Source: Artocarpus heterophyllus
Taxonomy: Eukaryota > Streptophyta > Magnoliopsida > Rosales > Moraceae
DNA: 64,000 nucleotides
Assembly: GCA_025403435.1 (NCBI GenBank)
Contig: CM046330.1
Location: forward strand, 28,922,860 to 28,986,859
Direction: 5' to 3'
Each line of letters opens with the position of its first letter. Position 1 is the first letter of the stretch. Positions 10,935 to 23,041 of this stretch are shown here, in pieces. Both the position numbers and the translations under genes were made by a program. The notes beneath the pieces were generated by a model that made no database searches, was not told the DNA's origin, and was given only the letters and a program-made list of their open reading frames with translations.

Positions 10935-11600
10935 TGTTGAGGGTGCTATCGAACCAGAAGGTTGAGCACCTCCTCTAGATGTGTACTATGCACTCTACTT
11001 GACAAAGGTAGCTGTCACACTACCTTAGGATTGACAGAACACCTGGTCGGCCAAGGGGACCCTGAGACCTCCTCGGTGTGGGCTGACCACTGCAGTCAAA
11101 GACCAATCCACCTGACTATGTTGTCCTGTTCAGGTTACCGAAGCAAGCTTGCCTGAGTACAACAACCCTTCCACATACGTAGATGAATGGTCTTCATGAG
11201 ACTAACACGTGGCACTATTTCAACCTTCCGATGGACAATCCTCCACACTAGAAGATCGTGACACCTCTCACTTGCCACCTTGGCATCGTACCACGGTACA
11301 TTTGGATCACAGGGCAAACTCACCTCACGCTTGATCCATGCCAAATGCTATAAATAGGAACATTTAACTCTGTTTTCAAGGTAAGTAGACTCTCTTGCCC
11401 CCTGCCTCTCTTTAGACCAAACAAGTACATAGCTTGAGCATCGAAGAGCTCTTGGCAAACACCATACCAATGCCCTCTTGACTCCCAAAGCATTCTCTCG
11501 TCTTACATGTTCGACCAGAGTAGGACACACAGAGGTCGAGAAGGCAGTCCAACCATTGTGTATAGCCTCACATAATGTTGATAAGCTCTAGAGCATCAAC
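10935..11600 (+). mobile_element. Probable 3' LTR of the Tat element (boundaries approximate)
   Basis: Downstream of the antisense gene the sequence becomes less AT-rich and contains a plus-strand TATA box (CTATAAATAGG, 11348-11358) in a promoter-like context, as expected for an LTR. A TG start is possible at 10935 (TGTTGAGGGTGC). The 3' boundary near 11.6 kb is a guess. No partner LTR is in the window, so the call rests on position and the TATA box. Confidence 0.35.
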
Positions 11601-12260
11601 GCGCCACGTAAAACTTTTTTTAAACCATTATCACCTAATTTGTTTATAGGAAAAGCTATCTACATGTTAGCATGATTGGTCATTTTAAGCATCGAGTATA
11701 GAGAAATAAACACAACATGATTTTGTACCCACAAAAGACTTGGGACCAAGCAATTGAGATTGTTAGCTACATTTCACTTTTATCTTATTTGTTTATTTTT
11801 ATATTAAATTTTTTTTTTGTTGATAGAAATTTTTAGTTGTTACTTGATGGGCATATGACCACTTCCACCAAATTTTACATATCTATAGTCAATTTTAAGT
11901 TTGAGGACTTATCGACCAAGAAAATAACCCTGTTTATTTTTGTTCTCAGAATTTTTAAAAATATTTCGTATGCTTTTCGAGATAAAAATTTTAAAAATGC
12001 TCTCAATATAATTTCTAAAAACTCTCATTTTTCAAAACAAAAATATTTTCACGTATTTTGAAAACAATACCAAACGGTTTCTAAATTTCTTACTTCTTGA
12101 AAGTTCAATGGCCACACCAAATTCTTATTCTTGATTTTTTTTATTTGAAATGATTACCCATGAATTGGTGCCTCTCAACGTCATCTAATTAATGACATTG
12201 AGAAGGCTACCTGCCAATTCTGTGTCCTAGTCCTCTCTTCTTACTTTAAAAAAAAGAGAG
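11601..12260. other. AT-rich spacer, no gene seen
   Basis: AT-rich sequence without conserved coding frames, RNA genes or clear terminal repeats. I see nothing assignable. Confidence 0.5.
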
Positions 12261-13150
12261 AGATATCCAAGTTTTTATACCCATATTTTATTTTATTTAA
12301 ACTATGCATTTAGTTTTTGACCTCATCAAAGATATACATTAAGATTTGAGTTAATATACAAATCTATATTTTTCCATTCAATTTTTTATTTGACCTTTAA
12401 AATGATAACATGATCTTTCTTTAAAAAAAAAGAGAAATATCCTTCAGATTAATTTTTTGGTCAATTTTTTATTTTTTATTTGACCTTTAAAACAGAGATA
12501 TCTAAGTTTTTGTACCCGTATTTTATTTTATTTAAAAACTATGCATTTAGTTTTTGACCTCATCAATATATACCTTTAGATTCGAGTTAATATACAAATC
12601 TATATTTTTTCGGTTAATTTTTTATTTGACCTTTAATATGATAAGATTATCTTTCTGTAAAAAAAGAGAGAAAAAAACACAAATTTCAAAAAATTAAAAG
12701 AAAAAAACATGCAAATGGTTTTTTTAGCATATTTCAGGTCAAACTATAAGTTTAGAGTTTCTTTTCCTTTTTTAGGTTTTTTTTACTTTTCTATTTGAAA
12801 GTAGTTTAGACTTTGTTAGGTCAAAATCTAAGGTTGACAAAGGTATAGATTAGTAAATATAATATGAACATGTATATTTATTTATATTTTCTCTCGGTCA
12901 GTAATTGATTTGATTTTCAAAATAATAAGATTATCTTTTTTAAAAAAAAAGAAAAAAAATATAATTTTCAAAAAATTAAAAGCAAAAAACACACACACAC
13001 ACACAAATGGGTTTTTTTTAGTATATTTGAGGTCAAAACCATAAGCTTAAAGTTTTTCAAAGTTTTTTTTCTTAGTTTTTCACTTTTCTTTTTGAGGGTA
13101 GTTTAGGAATTTTTAAGGTCAAAATCGAAAGTTCACCGCGAAAAAGTATA
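12261..13150. repeat. AT-rich direct repeats, two to three degenerate copies
   Basis: A block beginning AGATATCYAAGTTTTTRTACCC, with TATGCATTTAGTTTTTGACC and TTTTTTATTTGACCTTTAA later in the unit, occurs at 12261 and again at 12495. A second block (TTTCAAAAAATTAAAAG ... AGGTCAAA ... AGTTTAG) occurs at 12685 and 12966. The copies are direct, with periods of about 234 and 281 bp. A short (CA)n tract lies at about 12990-13005. No coding potential. Confidence 0.6.
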
Positions 13151-13741
13151 AATTTATATATTAAATCTAATATAGCGATATATATTTAATGAGATAAAAA
13201 TTAAAAATATATAGTTTTTAAATAAATTTAAAACAAAAGGTACAGAATTTTGTTGCATAATGCAATCCTATTAATTCTTGGTTTTTTTTTTTTTCCCTCT
13301 TTGCAGCTTATTTTATTTTGTTTTAATTATCTTTTGTTGCTCTCACATTACTGTGATACACCACTTATGGCCATAAGAGACAAGTAATTTCTTTTTCTTT
13401 TTTTTTAACTTAATATTGTTCTAATATGATCTGATGATTTAAAATTGTGTTCTTCTAGTTTTATCATAGACTACCATAAAACTCTTTCTTCCAAACCTTC
13501 GTTTCTCAAAATGGAAAACAGCATGCATGAACTTAATATGCATAAAGTCTTTTTTTTTTTTTTTGAGGGAAATAATATGATAAAGTTACAGCTTAAGAAG
13601 TTATTTCAGTCTTTATTTGTTTAATTTATTTTCTTTCCGCTCTTGATACTCTCCTGGGCTTTCATGGAGTTGATAATATCTTGTGGATATTCCTGAAGAA
13701 AGGATATGTCATTGATTAGGCAAAGATACACTAAGAATCCA
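13151..13741. other. 3' flank of the kinase gene
   Basis: AT-rich DNA with poly(A/T) runs at about 13285, 13395 and 13550, no coding frame. The 3' UTR of the kinase gene should lie in the part nearest 13741. No unambiguous polyadenylation signal could be chosen. Confidence 0.4.
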
Positions 13742-16265
13742 TCACAATACAGCCTTTTTTGTTTTGAGTTGCTCAAGCATCTTGACAACCTCAGCCATAG
13801 AAGGCCTCTTGGATGGTTCTGATTCAAGGCACATTATTGCAATGTTGAATGCACTGTTAATCTCTTCAACCGGGCAATCTTCTAGGTTGCTGTCAACTAC
13901 ATGCTCTTCTCTCTTATCTTCAACGACTTCCTTCACCTGCTCCAATAATAACATGGCAATGTTTTGAGATGAGTTGGGATTAAATTTAACACCATATGGA
14001 AGATCATTTTGGGTTGTATAAGCCTTCCGTTAGAATATAAAACTTTTACCAGCACAGCTCTTAATAGTTTAAGCTTTTCAAAAAATTAATAAACTAATAT
14101 GGTATCAGAGTAAGATGTTAAATTCAGATAAGATGAGATGCCAAAATTTTTTACCACTTAATACTCTTCAATAACGTATAAAAGATGTTAAGATGCTTCT
14201 TTCTAATTCCACCATTTAATTTTATAAGAAATGTACTTTCTGAAGGTGGTTTCATTGGTGTGTCTAATTAGCCAAGCTCATGCTAGAAGATGATTTAAAC
14301 ATTTACCTCATGACTAATGAGCATTCAAGCGAAGATCTGATCATGCTAAGGCAACATAAGCGATTACTTATTGGTCTTTACTTATTTTTTTTTTTCCAGA
14401 TTCATATGTTCTAACTCTTTACTAATGAGAGCAATAATATAAAACAGAAGACAAACAAGCACGCACAAGATTGATAATTAAGCTCCACACACTCAACGTT
14501 TTATACCACTTACCCATGTTACAAGCCTGGTTCCCTCCTCAAAAAACGCTTCATCTGTTGGCTTCTTTCCAGTTAAAAGCTCCAGCAGAACAACTCCAAA
14601 ACTGTAAACATCTCCTTTGGCCGTTGCTCGTCCTGTGTCAAAATATTCTGCAGAGAACAATTCTCTTCATAATATGCCGAAGCAACAAAAGGGGAAGAAG
14701 TTGCTAGAAGCATTGTTAGGGGATCCATACCAGGAGCCAAGTATCCAAAAGTTCCAGCTACAAATGTTGAGACATGAGTCTTATCTGGTTCCATCAAAGT
14801 GGCGAGTCCAAAATCGGAAACCCGAGCCTCCATGTTCTGATCCAGCAATATATTGCTAGATTTGATGTCCCTGTGGATTATATGAGGGATGCAATCATGA
14901 TGGAGATACGAAATTCCTCTTGCAGCACCTAAAGCTATTTTACATCTGGATGGCCAGTCCAAAACCTTCTTATTCTTTTCCTTCCCTGCATCATGTAGTT
15001 AGGTAAATATTGTTTAGAATCTTACAGTCCCACATTAGGCCTCACTTATAAGCTTAAACTTTCAGAATTGGTAGTTCTCTAAGATAGTATTAGAGAAGAT
15101 ATACTTTGGATTAGATCAATGCCATTCTGCTTATCTTTTTTTCTTTTTTCAATCTTTTGCTTCCAAAAAAAAAAAAATAGAGGGTTGTTTATTTAGGTAA
15201 CTTCGGAGAGGCAGTGTGTCTCATCATGGCATGTGAATTTGCCAATTTACTCTATCTTCTGTGGGATAGACTCGAACCCCAAAACCTTATCATCGAAGAG
15301 AATGAGTTGCTTTATACCACCCCATAAAATTAGCGATAATCTATTCCATTCTACTTGGATTATGAATGATACAAAAGACATATAGAAATTGTGTATCTCT
15401 GAGGAAATTTTGCTGTTGAAATGTTCAATTCCCGTCTCATTTTCAAATGTAAGTTAATATCTAAGGGTTTAAAGTATTTCATATTACAGCTTTCATCTGA
15501 GTACTTCAACAATCATCAAAACTAGCACTAAAAATTAAGCTTTGAAAACCTTGAATCTGATCACTAGCTTTCAGTCCACAGAAGGTGATTGAAGGGAAAG
15601 ACAAAAAACTCACATTTTACAACTCCCAACTTGCCAAAACAAAGAAAGGAAATCGAATTGAACCTTAAAATATATACCATGTAGAAATGAATCCAAACTC
15701 CCATTAGGCATTAGCTCATAAATGAGAAGATTGTAGTGAGGGGCGGTGTAGTATCCATGAAGAGTTACAATGTTTCTATGCTTTATGTCCCCCATTGCTT
15801 CCAACTCTCTCTCAAAACCCCGATCCCTTTCGGCGGTTCCTCGGTTCAGTCTCTTCACAGCAAAGGCCATGGACTCATCTATCATCAGCTTATAAACTGT
15901 TCCATATCCTCCGGAGCCAATTACATCCTTATTGCTCAGTTTCAGAGTCTTTTTCAAGAACACAGTTTGATTTCAGAGACCGCATTGCTGAAGACTTAAA
16001 CATAACCATTTTTCCACCTGCATGAATAAGAAGCCTATCACTTACATATCAGCGCATCTTTTTCTAATTTCCCCTTTGAAAAAAGAAAAAAAAAAACAAA
16101 AGAATTCCATGATTTTCAAGTGTATGTACCTGAGAAGCCATCTTCATAAACCAACTGCTTTCTTTTCCATCTCTTGTAGAGGAGTACTGCAATAATAATC
16201 TTCGATATAACAAAGGCGATACAAGATAGCGTGATGTAGAATGCTACAAGCTGAGAATTTCCCAT
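13742..16265 (-). CDS. Receptor-like Ser/Thr kinase, homologue of Arabidopsis At1g78530 (frameshift in exon 2)
   Basis: Membrane-anchored kinase without an LRR ectodomain, like At1g78530 (about 355 residues). Five exons with GT-AG introns: 16265-16130, 16017-15678, 14985-14731, 14647-14514, 13936-13742; introns of 112, 692, 83 and 577 bp. Exon 1 (start MGNSQLVAF) encodes one membrane segment (about residues 6-30) and a basic stop-transfer (YKRWKRKQ). Exon 2 holds the Gly loop GSGGYGTVY, the AVKRL lysine and the [14 protein letters not shown] hinge. Exon 3 holds [15 protein letters not shown] and the APE start, with Glu split by the 83-bp intron. Exon 4 has [16 protein letters not shown]; exon 5 has [18 protein letters not shown] and the stop. 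Splice phases agree everywhere except that exon 2 is 340 nt where a multiple of three is needed. The kinase frame meets TGA near 15974, consistent with loss of 2 bp in a TG repeat at 15961-15967. It is either a recent null allele/pseudogene or a sequence error; everything else is intact. Confidence 0.85.
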
Positions 16266-17080
16266 CTGTTTTTACAAAATGAGATGAAAATTTAGATCAC
16301 TTAAACGTAATGTAAAAGCTGGTTTGGTGGGCAGAAATAAACACATGATCTTAGACAACAGGGCAATGTCCAAGAATTTAGATCTATACAGAGTAATTTC
16401 TAGCGCGTCTAAAGTCTAAAAATTAATTAGTCTTAAAGTGTTTGTGCCTTCAACATAAAACATGCACAAATATCAACATGTCAAGTACCTAAAGACAAAC
16501 CAACTTGTAGAAATTAATACAATCAAATATTTTCAAGTTCTCTTTTTTGTCAGCTCTCTGAGAAAGATTTTTCACATATAAGCTCTGAAATTGCAACAAG
16601 GCCTGAAAAACAACATGACTAATACAAGACCAAGATTATTAAAATAAACCTTTGGAAGTTGAAGAGATGAAAGAAGAACTAAAAGTATCCCCTTAGATTA
16701 CCACATGTGAAGAAGGAAAAAAAAAGAGTATGAAAGAGAAAGAAGGATGAGGAAGAAAAGTGCAAAATAATGTAGAATTCTTCTTAAACTGAGAGAGAGG
16801 AGAGAGAAATAGAGAAAGAGAAACTGGTTTCTTGTCAAAGTTAGGCTCTGCCAAAGTATCTATTTTGTCTGTCCACTTCGCATTGACATTGATTAATTTG
16901 CATTTTTTATTTCACCATCTCACTAGTTCAGCTTCACGTGTCTTGCCACATCATCAACCTGTCTGGGACAGAGACGTCGTATTATTCAATTCAGCGCATG
17001 TAAAAGTGAAATTTATCTTGTAACGAACATGACAATTTAATGTTATGTACGTAATAAATATATATATTTACAAACCCGTG
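16266..17080 (-). promoter_or_regulatory. 5' UTR/promoter region of the kinase gene
   Basis: Immediately upstream of the kinase ATG. On the gene's sense strand there is a CT-rich tract (16791-16824; GAGAGAGAGG on plus), a common feature of plant 5' UTRs and core promoters lacking a TATA box. I could not identify a TATA box with confidence. No ORF with recognisable similarity. Confidence 0.4.
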
Positions 17081-17180
17081 AGTTCCCGTTGCGGGTGTCG
17101 GTTATCCAGTGTTGATTAAGGCCGGATCCTACACGAGTCCTTCGTGAAACTCGGGAACTTTTGTTTTTTTTAAGTGAGAC

Positions 17181-17767
17181 TAGGCCAAGCATTACAGGTT
17201 GCAACACGATAACACGACTCAATATAATATTATTTTTTACAAGTTAGTGTCAAAAAAATAAACTGCATGTTATTTTTGTGTCAACCTAAAATTGACTTGG
17301 TAAAAAACGAGTTGTGTTCATATCAAGCCGCTTGACACTAATTCCCGCAACTTAACACTTTATTTTTTTTTAAAACTATTTTGGCTAATGTGTATAGCAT
17401 CAATAAATTGACGTTAATTTGATATGTTTGTAGTATGAAAGTGACTTAATTTTAAAAAATATATATGTTTTATGTTATTTTTATGTACGTTTAGTGCATA
17501 AATTATAATTTAAAGTTATAAAATATTACGGGTTGATTTCGGGTCACGGGAAATTCGAGTTGCGGGTTGATCAAGGGTCACATGCTACATAGGTCACAGG
17601 TCAATACGGGCCGTGTTTGTATCAACCCATGTCAAGGCAGGTTGTGTTAGTGTCGAGATTTTTCAACCTGTTCATGTCATTGGTCAAGTTTGTGTCGAGA
17701 TATTTTTTACATTTTTGAGCTTCAACTCGACATAAACACGACTCGCTGACACGAATTACTATCCTCA
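17181..17767. mobile_element. hAT-like non-autonomous element, 587 bp
   Basis: Left end TAGGCCAAGCATTAC, right end (reverse complement) TGAGGATAGTAATTCGTG, both followed by subterminal sequence rich in CACGA/TGTCG words, as in the better-preserved element at 20.25 kb. The flanking 8-mers AGTGAGAC and GATGAGAT agree at five positions and could be a decayed hAT target duplication. No transposase. The call depends mainly on resemblance to the second element. Confidence 0.45.
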
Positions 17768-20073
17768 GATGAGATAGAATGGATAATAAGGTGGTTACTT
17801 CTCAAAAAAAAAAAAAGAGTTGTTGAGTTTTGTCAACTGGGAAATGTTGGGGGATTTTTCCTCTCAAAGGTTGACAGCGTGTCACATGTCCTGTTGAAAT
17901 AGAGATCGAGGTCTCTGATGCATTAAGACCGACATTGTTGGTGAGATCCAGATGACATCCATCGTTGAGGATCGAGATCAATATTACACGTCTCATAGAG
18001 TTAGAGTGTCGAGTAATGGCACCACTCGTGTTCCCAGACCCTAGAAGAATCATCAGGGAATTATCAGAGGATTTTTCTAGCCTTTTATAAAAAGAGGAAT
18101 CTATGAATTTTCTCAAAGACTTAGAAACGGTGATGTATCTCAATCATAATGTGTGGAAGAACTTGTCTGATAGAGACAATAAACACACAAATAGAGCATT
18201 TAGTTCTTCATTGAGAGATATCTTTTTACCATTTTATTATTACTCTCTTAAATTTTTCTCTCGTTACTGTTTGTCTGACTTGAGCTCGAAGTGTCTTTTG
18301 TAGGTCAATCCCAGACCGCCTCCTAAAACGGAGCAGCCAAGAGGGACATAGAATCACATAGCAGATAGAGGAGTATTAATTTTGTTGAGAAATCCACTCG
18401 TAAGGGCAAACAACGCTGTGGAATAACACTTTGGCCATGAATAACTGAGGGGTCAATTAAATTTGATTGTATATTTATTTACATCTTCTTGTGAGCTACA
18501 AAATATATGTCGTTGATTCCTTCAAAATATATATATATATATTAAAATTTTGCTTGTACATTATATAGAAAAAGAATTTAATTTCCTTTAAAAAAAAAAG
18601 AATCTAATTGCCGTTCATTCCTTGCTAGCGAAAAAAGAAAGGTGCGCGGGCTCATCTACCTTTTGAATTTTTATATCATAAAGACAAAAACTAGAGACAG
18701 AGAGGGAGTGACGTAGACAAAAGTGTTGGCGGTGCATGGTTAAAGCAGGGTTTTATGAACTGTATTGACGACTAGGATGAAGACATCACGTTTTTCTTGT
18801 GTTTGTCTTATTTCCATTCAAAATGCAAGGGGCACAATAATTAGAAAATAGCCACTTAAAGATGTTGTGTTGGGCCCACTAACATGTGAGATCATGAGGG
18901 TTTAGCGTTTGGAAGTCACATTAGAATAATTTGTTGAAGATATTGTAATATGTCTCTCTAATATATTTGAGATCAAATATCACATGGATATAAGTTGGAA
19001 AACATATTTTTGATGTGTTTAGATTTAGCTCGGAATATCACGATGCTAGAAGTGCAAAACAGCTCAAAATGAGACAAAAGTGCTAGGGCCATGGTGCCCA
19101 TTTGAAAAGGCTTTGGCGCCGCGGCTCTCTTCCAAGTTTATGTATAATGGAAATTATGTCTGTGGACTCGTTTCAAACCGTGTAAATATTGGTTGAATAC
19201 TTTCATACAGACTTGAACATTTATTAACAACGGACATATACGTTTTAATAGATGCATTGATACATAAATAGATACCTTTACAAATAAAGAGGTACCTTTA
19301 AGCAAAGGTTGTGTAGATTGAACCTGTTGTGTCTATTCATGAAATGACACATTGTCTTTGTTTAATCTCCAAAATTATTTGAGAATTCATCTCTTATTCT
19401 GGAATGCCATATTGTTGCTAGAAATTGTCTTCAAGTATTTGTTATATCTTGGCGGTAACTTGCCATAAAACTAATTAACAAATTTTACGACATTAAAACA
19501 AATAAAACCTTTAAAAAAATATTCATACACGCCTCAAATACTCATCCATTTTTCAGAAATTATTAGCCTTCATTCACTCTAAAATCTCAAATTCTCAACA
19601 TAATTTGACACAAATGTTTTTTTTATTAATACAGCAAAATAGAGAAAAATGCACAGTGTGAACAACAATTATAACAGGAATACGCGATTAGTAAAAATTT
19701 GATTGTACAGTGCAAGAGGCCTTTTAAAATTTTTTGTTGTTAAGTTTCACGTCCTGACAAAAATAATTCAAATTTAAACGATTGGCTGATTTGTCTAATG
19801 GTCATGCTGAAAAAAAAGGGTGTAGCGACTAAATAAAGTAGAGAAGAAAACGTGAAGGAAGAAAACGGGTGCGAATTGGGCATCAACATGTGAATGCGTC
19901 TTGCTGTCATCATATATTCCCTGCCATATGTCAAATCATTTGTATGTTAAAGTTGACTTTGCAACTCACCGACCAAAGACTTCACACATTACTTCAAGTT
20001 TGTGAAAAACACTTCCTTGTTGCCTGATACTTTGGTCTTGCTTTGCGGCATTATCCGAGCTATTCTAATATTA
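17768..20073. other. Intergenic spacer, no gene seen
   Basis: AT-rich, with isolated moderately GC-rich islands (about 18640-18660 and 19080-19130) and an (AT)n run at 18525-18541. Short open frames show no recognisable motif. Nothing supported. Confidence 0.5.
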
Positions 20074-20242
20074 GGGTGTTTGATAGAGCCAATTGCTCTA
20101 GGTCGAACCAATTGCTACAATGTAACTCAGTATAAAGCTTTCGATAATTATAATAAAAATAAAAAATTATTATAGTGTAAAATTTTTATATGCTATAGTA
20201 TTTTAATAAATGGTTCTAACCAATTGGTTGCTTTCAAACATC
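20074..20242. mobile_element. Tourist-like MITE (PIF/Harbinger type), 169 bp
   Basis: Terminal inverted repeats GGGTGTTTGATAGAGCCAATTG and, at the other end, GATGTTTGAAAGCAACCAATTG (reverse complement). Flanked by a TTA trinucleotide on both sides (20071-20073 and 20243-20245), the normal TWA target of PIF/Harbinger elements. AT-rich interior, no ORF. Confidence 0.7.
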
Positions 20243-20249
20243 TTATAAT

Positions 20250-21539
20250 TAGAGCCGGTAATTTCAGACACGACATGATGACACGATACGAAAACGACAC
20301 GAGATAAACAGGTTTGGATCGCATGTTTATTAATTGTGCCATAAATAAGTTGGCACGAATAACACGAAAATAAACAGGCTAGATTCATACTAATACGCTA
20401 AATTCGCCTTAACAAGTTTAATTAAACGAGCCGTAAACGTGTTGACACGACATGCCATGCCTATTTATAACACATTTAAACTTAAAATTAAAAAAAATTA
20501 TAATTTTGTAAGATTAAAGATTCAAACCTTACACCTAAAGGTGTATTATTAAAGGTTGCCTCCACCACACCAAATGGTCATTTTGTTATGAAATAAGAGC
20601 TTTTATTTATTTATTATAGTTTTAATACTTTTGAAACTTAAAATAAAAAAATTTCATGATTTTGTAAATATGAATATTCAAACCTGCACTTTACGGGTAT
20701 GCGATTGTGTCAGCTTCCACCATGCTTTATGAGTTGTTGGTGTGAAATAAAAGCTTCTATTTTATTTATTGTGGATCTACCTTAGAACTTAAAACCAAAA
20801 AAAAAAAAAAAAAATCTGATTTTGTAGCAAGAAATCGAACCTTGCACAAGGTGCTTTTAGAATGCATGCCACCACCTTGCACCTTTAGGTGCTTTTAGTA
20901 TGCATGCCACCACCACACTAGACTACCGATTGATGTTTGTTAATAGCTTTTAATATATTTATTATGTATTTCTGCTTTTGAAACTTTCAAAGTCACACGT
21001 CGAAAGAAAACATGTTTCCCTTTAACTCTCCTCTATGTAACGCCTCAGTTCTCTTCTTAAGCATGTGTTTCCATTCAAAGTCATCTCCAATGTGGCTTAT
21101 TTAAAAATTGGAGAAACAAATAAAAAAACCAGTTTAAAAAAATTAATAATTAAAAATTATGTAGTTAAAAATAAATATTAATTTCTTTTAATTGTTTTGT
21201 GGTACATGTGTTATATATTTCAAGTGCATGAATTGCAAGTCTTAGTTTTTGTTAATTTTTGTATTGGTATTTTTTTATTTTTTTTATTTTATTATTATTA
21301 TTTTTTAATTTTTAGTTAATTGGGCCATAAACATGTTGTTATTTTATCAACCCGTCACGGCACGTTTAATAATCATATCGTGTCATGTTACGCGTTCTAT
21401 AGGCGTGTCGTGTCGTGTTGTTCGTGTTTGTATTTTTGGCACGTGTATTAATCATATCGTGTTCTTGTTTGGGCTAAACGTATCATGTTGTAAACGTGTC
21501 AACACGAACACGACACGAATACGGTTATTGCCACCTCTA
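20250..21539. mobile_element. hAT non-autonomous element with perfect 8-bp TSD, 1,290 bp
   Basis: Begins TAGAGCCGGTAATTTC and ends, in reverse complement, TAGAGGTGGCAATAAC. Both sides are flanked by CTTATAAT (20242-20249 and 21540-21547), a perfect 8-bp duplication diagnostic of hAT insertion. About 200 bp at each end is packed with CACGACACG/CGTGTCGTG words, the degenerate subterminal motif where hAT transposases usually bind. The interior has no transposase; it holds three tandem units of about 150-190 bp (20470-20965). Confidence 0.85.
20470..20965. repeat. Three tandem ~150-190 bp units inside the hAT element
   Basis: Three diverged direct copies. Each contains an A-rich tract, TGATTTTGTA-like or TAATTTTGTAAG sequence, a (T)CAAACCTTGCAC / AACCTTACACCT block, a CCACCAC-containing block and ends with [21 protein letters not shown] sequence. 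Units start near 20475, 20625 and 20775. The third has an inner duplication of GTGCTTTTAGWATGCATGCC. Confidence 0.6.
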
Positions 21540-21688
21540 CTTATAATGTGGTGTTCTCATTCCAAAATTTGTCTTGGATTAGATCGTTTTATCTTTTTTT
21601 TCCCTTCAAATTGAAGAATATTGTCAAGGCCCAAAAAAAGAGTTTCATATCAAAAAAATCTGTTCATATTAGATGGGAAACTGGTGAT

Positions 21689-23041
21689 TGTAATGTTTAA
21701 GAAAAAGTCACTATTAAATCCAAAACTTATTTGGATTTAATTAATGAGTTCATCCATATAAATCGTATTTTTGTAAATTACGATAACGTATATATGAACA
21801 ATATTAATAGGAAATTTGTCTGTGAATTTTGTGCCATTTGGATATCATTAAGATACAAATTTGTGAGCTTTAATGCTCGAAAATTTGTGAATAATATCCT
21901 TATAATGAAATTTATATCACAATCAATTATAGTATTGTGGTATAAATTAATAAATAATTAAAGTGTTAAATAAAGTATAAAATCATACTATAACCCAAAA
22001 TGGTGTAAAATGGTTCATGATGCAGTGTAAGTACACTGTTTAAGTAAAAACGTTGATATATGAAATTTTATGTTGAGATTAGAAAAGTGAACCAAAGAGT
22101 AAATTATAATATTTTAGATTGTTTAAGCACATATTTCTTCCGGTTCTACCCTAACGGTATTAGAAAAATATAGTACGATATAAAATTATATTGTGTATAA
22201 ATCGTGGGACCCACCAAGGGACACTTAAAGGATGAGATTAAGCTACCACACCCCCTAAGGTGGCCCAATCCCACCATGCTAAGAATAAGTCTAATTTTCA
22301 CCCTTAATGATGATTGAAGGTGAGTTAGCATTTAGGTAAAAATCTAACCTTTCCTTTAGGTAAGCCTAGGCAACTAGAAAACAAAATTTTTCATACCTTT
22401 TCTTCCATACACAGTAGCCCAAGTTTCATTCTTTCAAAATTCTCTCAAAGTAAATTCTCCTCAAAACGCCCTCCAAGCAAAGTTCTAAGTCAAGAACAAG
22501 AACCAAGTTCAAGATTTTTCAAACTTTCTAGGTAAAATCTAAACTTTTTCTAAGTTTTCTAGGGTTTTTTTTTTTTTTTTTTTTTGTGGGATTGGAGGGG
22601 GATGTTGATGAGGCTTTCTATGGTTGATGCCTAGGAAGGTTGAAAAATCAAGCTTGTTGGAAGAGCACAAGTTCACCAAATTTTTTTGGTAAAAGTCTAA
22701 CCTCCTATTTTCTAAATTTAAGCTTATTTTGCTTTGTTTGTTTTGATTTTTTTTTTCAAGTATGACATGTAATAATTTAAGTTAGCCTATGGCGTGTTTA
22801 AATAATTTTATGATATGTTACGGTCGGAAACTAGAGGTTGTATGCTTGCAATTTTATTTGGTTTAAAAAAAATAAGCAAAAATTTGCAAAGCTTAAGTGA
22901 TTTTTAAGGAAAAGTAATTTTGGCATGTTTAAGCATGATTAAGACCTGGAACCTAGAACCTGCTCAAAATAGTAAGATACATAACTTTTAAGCATGAATT
23001 TTTGTGAAAATAACAAAGGACTAAATTGAAAGGATTTATAC
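21689..23041. mobile_element. Old solo LTR of a Tekay-like element, left part
   Basis: Starts TGTAATGTTTAAG and tracks, with many differences, the LTR that follows it (ATTAAATCC ... TTTAATTAATGA ... GCAGTGTAAGTACACTG ... GGACCCACCAAGGGACAC). It is cut at 23041 by a younger element; the remainder resumes at 31595. Together the halves give about 2.9 kb, close to the 3.1-kb LTR of the younger relative. The ends (TGTAATG at 21689, CGTCACA at 33177) lack a clear target duplication. Confidence 0.65.

Noticed and set aside
14573..14962. Kinase frame that appears to end abnormally after the APE start (reads APG then unrelated residues)
   Set aside because: This is read-through of an 83-bp GT-AG intron (14730-14648). 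Splicing restores Glu of APE and the expected next segment, so the gene is not broken here.
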